Assembly: GCF_050948215.1 (NCBI RefSeq)
Contig: NC_135153.1
Location: 5,546,058-5,610,057 of the forward strand
Direction: 5' to 3'
Origin: Halictus rubicundus
Lineage: Eukaryota; Arthropoda; Insecta; Hymenoptera; Halictidae
Length of the DNA stretch: 64,000 nucleotides
Below the pieces are notes generated by a model, which had not been told where the DNA came from, did no database searches, and was given only the letters and a program-made list of their open reading frames with translations. Both the position numbers and the translations under genes were made by a program. This document shows, one piece after another, positions 49,263 through 59,200 of this stretch (positions are counted from its first letter, which is position 1; the number at the start of each line of letters is the position of its first letter).

Positions 49263-49723
49263 TTAAGGGCCCGGGATAGTCACGTGACTGTTTAATTAAT
49301 AATTTCCATTCACAGCGTTCAGACACAGACTTAAGATCCGTCTTGGTCTTGATCCGACGGGTCTTAAGTGTGTGACTAAACTTGTCACATTTTTTGCTCT
49401 GTATTATCGGTATTATGAATTCTGACGCCAGAAACGTGCTTCAAGGTTTTCGCTTTATTTCGCAGAGAATCAAGACAAAATATGTAGCTGGAGATATTTT
49501 GGCACAAAAATGCTTGGATTCTACGGCATGCACATCGTCAAAAAATTTTTGGCTTACTTCTAACGCTTATATTACCAAATATAGTTCCTCTTTCGAATGA
49601 GCCCTTTACCGAGCGACAAAATATTCTTATATAAGGACGAAAACTTGAGGCACGTAACATCATTTTTTGAGGGTAAAGTAGCCACTCTAACTTATCACGA
49701 ATCTACGAAGACCGGGCCCTTAA
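49263..49723. mobile_element. TTAA-flanked element with GGGCCCGG ends
   Basis: TTAAGGGCCCGG on the left and CCGGGCCCTTAA on the right are perfect inverted 12-mers including TTAA. The left half matches the reverse of 27775-28028. The interior has an inverted ACTTAAGA/TCTTAAGT motif around 49330-49375. Non-coding. Confidence 0.7.
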
Positions 49724-50466
49724 ATTCAGTCATATGTGAACAGGGTATTCCCATTCAGGGCATCAATATTAGACAATTTACGAGATAAAAAAGGTTATCA
49801 TATTAATTTTAGACAATTTATAGGATGAGAAAATTAATTCTATATAGTGGTAATTATAGGTCAAATTTTTTTAAAAATTTGGTATACATGTTTGGCTATA
49901 TTTCAAAGTACACAGTGTAATATTTGTGCAATTATCCTTATTACTACATAAATTGATGCATGATTCCAGCAGCATATCAATTTTTATGGCTACCATTTCT
50001 CGTAATGAATCGGTGAATCATTTTCGAATTTCACACAAATGTACAATGAAGATTCCTTTTTAAACTAAAATTATGTCAATATCAACGACAGTTTTCTCCT
50101 TATTGGCTGAAGAAGTTCGAATTTTAATAAATGTTTGCTTTATACGACTATCATTTTGTTAAAAATTTTCTTGTGCATCATTATAGTTCACAAGATACGG
50201 GAATCATTATTAAAATTCATTATTAAAATTGACGGCTCTAAATGGGAATACAATATTCTCTCCTTAACTGTCGAAAAGATCTCTACCGTAACTGTCAAAA
50301 TTTTATCCCTACCACTGGAGGGATCCCGCTTGGAACTAGTCATCGAGGGGTCGAGTATCGACGAGCCTCACACTAACGCAAGCGAAGCAAAAGTTTGCAA
50401 CTTTGCTAATTTTCTATTTTTCTTTTTTATGACACCATTGTATTCGTCTTGTTTTTCTTATTAAAT
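49724..50466. other. AT-rich non-coding DNA
   Basis: A 109-residue plus frame (50135-50464) has no recognisable domain. Confidence 0.4.
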
Positions 50467-50625
50467 CCACACTAAACACAATATAATTACGATCATAATT
50501 ACTTGTGTAACAAGAGAAGTTAAGAATTGGTTGTACCTCTACCATAAATGTCAAGTCCGAAACTTTAATCGCTTGTTACACAAGTTATTATGATCGTAAT
50601 TATATCGTGTTTGGTGTCATTTTAA
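50467..50625. repeat. foldback repeat related to F1 interior
   Basis: ACACAATATAATTACGATCA and CTTGTGTAACAAG on the left are inverted at 50573-50622. The segment GGTGTCATTTTAATCAGAAA just beyond it is shared with F1 copies near 24000 and 37740. Confidence 0.65.
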
Positions 50626-52142
50626 TCAGAAAAATGAGACGATTACGATGGTAAAGGTTACATTGACAAAAGGAATCCAAACGAAGGAATTTTGATTTTT
50701 GACTTAAAAAGGCTGAGCCTTTATTTTGATGAAATTTTCAGAATACATATAAATTACCGAAATCTACAAAACGGATTTTTTAAATTATTGTTATAAGCGC
50801 AGATAAAAAAGTGCTAACGTTAGATGATTTGATGTGTAATTTGTCAGGAGAATATTTGGAGAAACTCATGTTTGTCACATCAAATTTTGATTGTAGCAAT
50901 TAATTTTAGAAATAAAATATTTAAAATAATTGATTGTCTATCATATGAAAGTTGCACTATTTAATAATAACTATTACCCATTTTCTTCATCAATTACTGT
51001 TCTGAGCGATTGAAATGAACTTCTGTCATTGATAACTGTTATGAGTAGACTGCGGATGTTTATGCAAAATAAAAATTCTCTATCTGAATTGCAACAAACT
51101 GGAGTGAAATAGAAATTTATTTTCTTTCTTAATATGTTTAATAGATTGGAAATAATATAACAGTATTTTTTAAATCTTCTAATGTTTTTACTGTTTTAAG
51201 TTACACCTACTGATTTTTGTCATAAATGCATAAAATTCGCAGCCTAGTTATTAGCGACCGAAATAAACTTCTCCATTCGATAACTGTTATTAGCGATCGA
51301 AATGAATTTCTCTCAACGGTAACATTTACCAAAAAGAGAAAAAATTTTCGCTTACCTATAATCCTTATTTGTAACCAATAGGATTTTAATCGATGAAATA
51401 ATTGTTTTTTCTTTTTAGTTATAACAGTTATGGTCCCTAGTCTTTTTTCACGAAAGATCGGTTTCCTTGTGGGCAGAGTGTGCATCGCTCGCGAATTGAA
51501 CGAGTATCGCCGGTTTTCCTTTCGATTTATGGGAGAACGGTGATCTTGTTCGGGAAAAATTAAAATTGTAAACGGATGGATACGCGGGCGCGACTGGCGC
51601 GCAATATTGCTGAACGAATGGATTTACTATCGGCCGAGGCTCAGCAGTAACATTCCCGGTTACGATATTGCAACGGTGTAAATATCACGGACACGACATG
51701 GTTAAAATGATCGACTCCGAAAGTTCCGCGATTGTGGTTGGCTGCGTTCCTTGTCGGATCCTCGTTACCCACGTTCCCCGCGACTTCGCGACATCACCTT
51801 GAATTATGGACATCGGAAACGGTAACTCCGACCTGCAACGTCATTCTTTTAAATATTTACTTTCGGCTTACATCAGCGCTGTTTGCGGACCGTGAAATCA
51901 AAACCTGTTGTATTTTATTTACAGCTTCTCGTCGACGCATTCAGTGAAATGGCTCGAGATTTAGTAAATGACGGTGTTGCGATGTAAATAATAATAAAAG
52001 TTATCTTGCATCGGGCTGTTGGAGTGCGATATTAATGATATTTTTCACATTTCCATTCACTGATTTGATATGGGTAAGTAGATTACCGATTTTTATGCAA
52101 AATAGAAATGTTTCGCATCGGTTTAAAGAAAGAGGAGTTAAA
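50626..52142. other. non-coding DNA
   Basis: 50715-50800 carries the dispersed module described in the findings. 51480-51960 is GC-richer. No gene recognised. Confidence 0.4.
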
Positions 52143-52375
52143 TAGGGTAAGGGACCCAATTACTGTAGAGATAGCCATTACTGTGTCTACATTAATTATA
52201 CTTATTTTTAAAGCATAACGAATAACAAAAAGAAAATATATAACATATATATTAACCGATTTTAATAAAAAAAATTTAATATCTCTTTTTTAATGTTCAT
52301 TATGCTTAAAAACTAAGTATGATTAATATAGGCACAGTAATTGGTAACCCTACAGTAATTGGTTCCCTTACCCTA
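52143..52375. mobile_element. palindromic MITE with TA ends
   Basis: TAGGGTAAGGGACCCAATTA on the left and, reversed, TAGGGTAAGGGAACCAATTA on the right. Inversion continues inward (ATTACTGTGTCTACATTAAT and ATTAATATAGGCACAGTAAT), so most of the 233 bp folds back on itself. Confidence 0.8.
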
Positions 52376-52955
52376 GATCGAAAATAATGCAACGATACTC
52401 TTAAATTCTTTTGACGTTTTCACTGATCGGTGTTTCGTTCATCTATTACATTTCTGCTATAAGTGCATACAATTCGCAGTCTAAATATACCATATAATTG
52501 ATCACACACACACACTTCGAATTAGAATAACCTTTTTACAAATGGACCAAAACGACTTCAATTTTTCCGTAACAGTAGAGTGATTAGTTTAGTAGATGAC
52601 GAGAATACAAATTTTGGAAAAAATGTATTTGGTCGGAATGGCCAAAAAAATAATAAAAAATAAATTGTTTTTTTCGACTTTTTAACCGGAACTGTAATGA
52701 AAATTTAAAAGTTGTGTTTTCTAGATTCATACGAGTTATATACATTCAGAAAATTTCATTGAAATTGGTTTATGTGTCATAAACGATCAAAAGTGGTAAA
52801 AATTGCAGTTACAGAACGAAAATCATGAAAAATTGCAATTTTCATCCACAAGCAACCAAAAAAGCAGATAGCAATCAAAAACTTTTCTCAAAGTTAAGTG
52901 GAACCGAAGTTGACTTTTAATTACAAGAGCACACTATGCTGTAGGTAGACTCTAT
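52376..52955. repeat. dispersed repeat related to 7295-7660
   Basis: 52500-52850 shares AGAATAACCTTTTTACAAAT, AGTAGATGACG, and ATGAAAAATTGCAATTTTC with the earlier copy. It contains the module found at 10375 and 39296. Confidence 0.5.
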
Positions 52956-53500
52956 CAGCTATACAATTAATTGATATATTATTAATTGTTAATTGATATA
53001 CTTAATACCAAAGATCTACTTTCAGACAGAGTTGTGCTAATTCAATGACACTATTGAATTACATTGTATTTCAATTAGATAGTTACTCAATTGCGTCGTA
53101 ATTGCATTACATAATTCAAACCTTTCAATTAATTCAATTAATAATTATTTTAATCACATGTGCAATTGAAATACAATATAATTAAAATACAACTCTCCAA
53201 ATTATAGCCCGAAAGTTTGAAGAAATGCGATATCTTTTTATGTTTTTCTTTCATATTCTTATTTGCTATCTATGCGGCGTATTTTCTATTCCTCGTCCTC
53301 GTTCGTAATACGTAAAGCTATTTAACTACAAGGTATTGTATAATCGTACTTCAATTGCAATTACGAATTACATAGTAATTTAATTAAATGAAGATCTGAA
53401 TTATAAATTACAATATGACTGAATTACAATGTAATCCAATTACTTTGTAATTATAATACCTGGAGTAATTCAATTGTAATTCTGGATGCTGCTTAAAAAA
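52956..53500. repeat. AT-rich region of short AATTACA/TGTAATT repeats
   Basis: Many direct and inverted copies of ATTACATTGTAATT, CAATTGAAATAC and TTGTAATTCAATT. The pattern is an irregular simple repeat, not an ordered element. Confidence 0.6.
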
Positions 53501-53556
53501 GTTATTTTTGAACGGTCCAAGCTTCTGGACAAGGTTGAAGGAAGTCGGAAGGGGGA

Positions 53557-53590
53557 TATAAAACAGAAGGCGATCGGCTCGTGTCAATGA
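53557..53590 (+). promoter_or_regulatory. possible TATA promoter
   Basis: TATAAAA at 53557-53563 is followed 29 bp later by TCA (53584-53586), the arthropod initiator core. The spacing fits a focused promoter. No convincing gene model follows, so it could be chance. Confidence 0.25.
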
Positions 53591-53827
53591 GATTTAATTG
53601 TTGCACGTCGTTTCGTCGAAAAACAAAAATCAGTTTATAAAAAAATAGAAGGTACAAAAAGGGAGAATCCTGCGCAATGCAATCGTTCGGTTGTCTGATC
53701 TTGGTGCCGCTGGCGGCGGACGTGTGTAACTTTTGGTCTCGTGTCTCAATTTACAAAATCTACAATGTTATTCGCTAAATGTTTCATCGAAGAGGAGCCC
53801 CAGATCCTCCTGAAGGTATTCTCGGTA

Positions 53828-54028
53828 TTACAATATGTACAGTGCCGTGGAAAAGGGCGGAATAATCGAATGGAAATATACGATCGCGAGAGATGGCTTC
53901 TTGACGATGCCTCCGACCGGTTCGCCAAATGTGAATGTGTCGTCGATCTTCTGGATCCCGAGGACCAATCCGCGGGTTGACGTCGCGCTCATCGCCGGAA
54001 CACAAAGAAGTCGCGGGGAAGCGCACAT
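53828..54028 (-). CDS. hypothetical small protein, strand uncertain
   Basis: A 66-residue minus frame starting at 54028 has coding-like third-position G/C choice (runs of ATC, GTC, AAG, GAC, TTC codons) and ends in TAA. Residues such as GIQKIDDTFTFGEPVGGIVK look like a real protein, but I recognise no family. The opposite strand is open over the same span (53835-54239), so one frame is a shadow or neither is coding. An ATTAAA at about 53598 could serve as a minus-strand polyadenylation signal. The true start may lie in an upstream exon. Confidence 0.22.
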   Translation of the reverse strand: MCASPRLLCVPAMSATSTRGLVLGIQKIDDTFTFGEPVGGIVKKPSLAIVYFHSIIPPFSTALYIL

Positions 54029-54082
54029 CTTCGTTGTTCTCGGTCTGTTGTTTGTTTGTTTTTTTTTTTCTTTTTTGTTCAG

Positions 54083-54242
54083 CGGATCGTGGCGTTCCTC
54101 GGCCGAGCGTGGTCCTCGACGTTGTTGGTTTCTGCGTGTTTCACGTCTGTGTCCTTTCTGCCAAAGAATTCTCGGGATGGGTCAGGGCCTCTTCGTGAAC
54201 CGACAATCGGTGATTACAGCCAAGATGTGCGGTTGGTGATCG
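54083..54242 (+). other. candidate spliced exon, plus strand
   Basis: A long pyrimidine tract ending in TTGTTCAG (54061-54082) makes a strong acceptor. The segment is open in one frame for all 160 nt and ends at TCG|GTGAGC, a strong donor. A donor-like AAG|GTATTC at 53815 and the TATA at 53557 could supply a first exon. The predicted peptide is unfamiliar, so this may be an untranslated exon or a false prediction. Confidence 0.25.
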
Positions 54243-54507
54243 GTGAGCAAATTTCCTTCTAATTATCCTCGGATCCCCGGCGTCTCTTACCACCAGCCTG
54301 AAAAGAATTTTTCGTGCGTCATTCGGAGATGAGGATGGGGATGGGCGGCGGACGACGGGCCGCGTCGGACGATGTCCCGGGGCTTTTGTTTACGGTTCTT
54401 TGTCCCCCCAGAATCCCCGCGGAGATTGTTTTTAATTATTTTGTAAGCCGACGGGTCCCTTTAATCAAACGCTCGGAAACAATATACAGCTGTGTGTGCG
54501 TGTATAT

Positions 54508-54510
<3 letters not shown>

Positions 54511-54562
<52 letters not shown>
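54511..54562. repeat. (GA)n microsatellite, pure
   Basis: About 26 uninterrupted GA units, preceded by a TGTG/TATA run. Confidence 0.97.
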
Positions 54563-54566
<4 letters not shown>

Positions 54567-55851
54567 GAGTGTAGGGGCTATATTTATGTATAGGTGTAAG
54601 AGGCCTGTTACATCACTTCGCTCCAATTAAATCTTCCAAAGAATTGTTTGTACGTTTTGCTCGTTTACCCGTTTAACTCTCGGGATGATTCTGTTAATTA
54701 ATCGCGAGCGGCCGGGACGAGGAACGGAACGAGCGCTCGCTCGCTCGCTCGACCGCCGCTTTTACACGTAATGAATGATAGTCGAGGGCTTCGAGGGATA
54801 GATCGAACTCGGCTTTATTTTTGTTTCTGTTTTGTTTTTCTGTTACTTCGGCCCGGAGCGAAGTTTTATTGGCGCATCGGAACCCCGCAAACAGCTTAAT
54901 TGGTATTTAAACTGCGAGCGGTAAATTTAGACGCTTGACGTCCATTTATTCTCTCGGCGGAGGGGAGCAGCCGTGTTTAACGGTCCCAGACAACTAATTT
55001 CCCGGCGTTTTGGCGATCGAATGATCCGCAGGCAAAAAGCTATTAGCATACATTACCGATCGTTAATATTAATACGATTTTCTCGAATCTACGCCCTCGA
55101 CTTTCAGCCCTCGTTTTTCTTTGCGTCGTTCCACCGCGAGCGAAAGATTCATTCGCGAACTCCCTTACACCCTAGTTCATTTCCAATATCGAAATCAGCA
55201 TTTTGAATATTCTATTAAATGTCCACTACAAAACAATAGAATTTTACTAAACCCTAAAAGAAAGTAATAATATCCGTATGTAGTAGATTCTGTTTGATCT
55301 CTTTGTCACGAGTCCGACTCGTTGTTATACGCTAAGAGGTCAATTTCAGATTACTGAGTTGACTCGCGAATCGTTCACCTCATTGCATCCTACGGCAAAA
55401 TCCACATATCAAATATTCTATACGTAACACAAATTTTACTCGTTTACTTAACACATTGACCGCCGCGGTAGAACCACCGAAATGTTGCACACGGTCGAAG
55501 TAATTTAATTAGTGAAAGCGAAACTCGAAACGTTTGATTACTTTCGTACCGTACGATTTGATTTAATTCACTAAAATACACGACGGTACAAACCTGTTCT
55601 CATCTACGACATTTAGTTGTTCTTAACGAAGTATTGCACAGTCTATAATTTTGAATACGACGTTGTCTTTCAACAAGGACAATTTTATTTCAGAACAGAA
55701 TCGTTAATACTATCAACACAGAAACCTAATCACTCCACCTATTTTCTTGCGCGGCTCTGCTGCCCTTATAAACTTTTACGAGACCTGGTTTACCGTTTGC
55801 AAAGTGTCACGAAGTAACCATCCCTGTCGTAAAACTCATTGCACAACACAA
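54563..55851. other. non-coding DNA
   Basis: GC-rich to about 55150 with a CTCG run at 54734-54752, then AT-rich. Frames are without identity. A TTAACACATTGACCGCC end-like motif at about 55450 has no partner. Confidence 0.4.
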
Positions 55852-56173
55852 TTAACACTGGAGCTACCGAGGATCAAGATGACTCGTTTCAGATTTCTGG
55901 TTTTACAGTTATCAACCCTTATTTATACATACGCTCATGTACCCTGTGACCGTATAGAATGTGACTGTATACAGTTTGTCCTGTTAATTTTTGATCACCT
56001 GGAATATCACCTTTACAATATAAAAGAGTACATAATATGATATCAATAACACCTTTACAGATGGAGATGTAGAGAAAATTTTTAGAGATCAAACTTATTT
56101 CTTTTTTATAGAATATTTAATCTTGAACAGCGAATTTAAATAGAACAGCAAATTCTGAGAATATAAGTGTTAA
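55852..56173. mobile_element. possible piggyBac-type element with TTAACACT ends
   Basis: TTAACACTGGAGCTACCGAG at the left and, reversed, TTAACACTTATATTC at the right. Only the first eight bases match well. Inside lies a plus-strand frame from 55879 that mimics a small secreted Cys peptide, but its start lies in the transposon-like end. Confidence 0.4.
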
Positions 56174-56272
56174 GGTACTTTTAGAATTGACCACTCCTGA
56201 GGGATTTGACATTGTTCATATAACACTCATTATGCTAGATGAACACTTCATTTACAAAAACAAACTTGACCT

Positions 56273-59200
56273 CTAAATCTCCTCTGCGTTTCCATCTGTA
56301 AATAACCTGTTGATATTATGTACTGTTTACCCTGCGAACTGTCACTTTGACCACTCGATAATTCCAGTGTTGAAAATAATGCAGAGATGAGACCACCAAA
56401 TGGGAAAAACGTTGGATCACTTACCACCACCGCCACCGCCGCCGCTCCATCCACCACCTCCAAGTTTCCATCCTCCACCGCCGCCGCTGGGCCATCCGCC
56501 GCCGCCACCACCGCTGGGCCATCCACCGCCGCCACCGGACCATCCACCGCCACCACCGCTGGGCCATCCACCACCACCTCCGCTGACAGTGATCACCTTA
56601 ATGATCTTTCCACCTCCACCACCACCACCGCCGCCAGCCCATCCTCCGCCTCCGCCTCCAGATTTCCAGCCGCCGCCACCGCCGCCGGACCAGCCACCAC
56701 CGCCGCCGCCACCGGACCAGCCGCTGCTTATGTAACCGGCTGTAACATGAAACAAGTATGACCGTCACTCGACTGTCTTTAACCCTTTCGTTACGGCCGT
56801 CCGCTCCGCCGGAGGCATAGTCGGTACAGTGAATTCTGATCACGAGTCAGTGCCAACCTCGTCTAAGAGTCACTCATCAGAACGGCGCAACTGACTCGTA
56901 ACGAGAATTCACTGTAACCCAGGTCGTCGCGTGGATGCCGACCATAGTCGGCACCCGTAACAAAAGGGTTAAAGATCCACGGCTCGTCCAATAAACGCGG
57001 ATACCCGATTGTTCGGGTCAGACCGGAAGAAGTCGGGCGGGCTCGGGCGAGCTCGGGCGGGCGTCCTATATGTGCACTGCACTCGGGTAACCCGACTGTT
57101 TCGGACTGAGTTGCCAGATAAAGCCTTCACGCTTCCCTCTCTACCACCACATTCTCCTCTAGCGACTCTCTGCGCGAGGAGAATACGCGAGAAATTTCAA
57201 ATTTAATATTTTGAGAAAATTGCTTCCTATAAATGATAACCCTTCATAGCTGCAAAATTCAAAATATTCATTTCAGATAACTTTGTTGTGAAGGGGAACG
57301 TTCTGAAGACGAAATCATGAAATTCAAAGTGAAACTAATTGTTGTAAGTACTCATTACAGGACATCAAATGATGGCTTTCGCTTACAGTTTTATGCACGC
57401 CAGTAGGTTCATTTCGATTGTTTAATTACGTTTTGAGCATTTTTTAATCCGCGTGCGAACAATGTAAAGTTTGTATTAATTGAAAAGGGTTTCAAGAAAA
57501 TTATTGAAAGTGATAATTATTGGAAGCTTAGACAATGATTAAGAAGTATGTGTAAATTTCCTGTTACCTTGTCCGAAGTAATTCGTAGCTGTATTTTTAC
57601 AATTTTCAGTTATTGTTCTGTACTAAATATTTTTTATTTTATTGTTGAAAATAAATCGATATGAAGGTATTTTTAATTTCGGCCAAAAAAAGTCACTTTC
57701 CGGACCACTGTTAACACGATTTGTCACAATTTTTTTTTATCACTGTCCGCTATGCTACAAATTTCAATATAAAAAATTGGAAAAAAATGTAGGTCTCCTC
57801 GAGAACATTTTTAAAATGTTGATATACATTTTGAACTTTATGATGTTCTAGCTGATGTCAAGACGATTTCTACGACCTACTATATTTGAACCTAAAACCG
57901 TGAAAGAACGTTCAAATAATTTTGGTCACGAAAAATAGGTCTCCGAACCATAGTGGCAGCAGTTGGCTAAGCAGGTATTAGCAACGGCAATGGGAATAAT
58001 GTGACGTCACGTGTTCTCCTCGCGTAGGTAGTCGCTGGAGGAGGATTGAGTCGTATTTAGCAATCCTAGTTTCGGGTAGCCCGACTGTTCCACGTCAGCT
58101 CGGAAAAGGTCGAGCGAAACTTTTCCATTGTTATCCGGAGGAGTCGGGCTATCCAAAACAGTCGAGCTACCCGAGTACACGTACGTATCGGGTACCCGCC
58201 CGAATCCCGAAACTTCGGGTACCTTGCACAATCCTAGTTGTCTTAACTCTTTGGGCACCGGTACTCGCACACTTTCCATCTACGATGCACGAGAACACAG
58301 TGCCCCACCGACGTCGCTTTGGCAGTTGAAGAGTTTCGTTTGTACACAAAGATGAATTCGGTTGCATTCGTTTACTGGTAGCGCTCACTTAATGTTCACT
58401 TTGCCAACAATGCTTGCAGTAGAGTTCACTTTAATTTGCACAGTTTGGGATCCGGATTTAAATTTCTCACGTGTGCCGGAGTGCGTGTTTCTTCCAGGAA
58501 TTGACACGAACTAACGACGGTGCAAATTTAACCGTACAATATTTAATACAGTGTAACCGGGCACTACTGTATATGTGTAACTAGCCAATGGTCGTATCAC
58601 ACTGCAATGAACCGATTCTCGTCCGATCATCGAAATTGACTTTAGTTTTCTGGAGTACTAAAAGTGACTGTTTCACGTTACTATACAAATATAACAGAAA
58701 CGTATTTATCTAAATTTTTAGCCACACTTTTTATAACATATACCCAAAGAAATATACTTGTTGCTTAATTCCCCGTCGAGGCATCTTTACAGTCTCAATA
58801 ATCCTAAATTATAAATATTGGAATCCGTCATTTTAACCGGTCTCGTGTATATATCAGTTTCAATGTACAGGGTGTTTCAATGACTACCGATAAGTTTTGA
58901 ACAGAATGCGCTACACCTATCTCAGACCTTGCGGTTACACGCAAGTTACGACTAGTTGCGACAAGACTCTCACTCTTCAAGTTCCTAAATCGTTGACTAT
59001 ACTATTCCAAATTATGGATTTCTAATGCTATTAATATCTTGTCGTATTCTAATATTAGAATTGATGTGTCTTCACGCCTTCGTCTTACAATTCAATTTCA
59101 AAGTTTTCGATTGAAACGTACTATTTCATTTTGATCGATGCTCTAAATACGCATCGATGGGAAATAAAATGATTCAGCGAAATTAATGTAAAATACTTAA

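Noticed and set aside
53678..53779. Short frame with a signal-like start (MQSFGCLILVPLAADVC) downstream of the TATA at 53557
   Set aside because: Ends after about 33 residues without a good donor; too weak to call.
55879..56040. Small secreted Cys-containing peptide on the plus strand
   Set aside because: Its start lies in a TTAACACT transposon-like end, and the hydrophobic start is weak; treated as chance.
56387..56761. Plus-strand Pro-rich and Ala/Thr-rich frames opposite the Gly-rich exon
   Set aside because: They are antisense shadows of GGN repeats; only the minus strand has signal peptide, splice sites and promoter.
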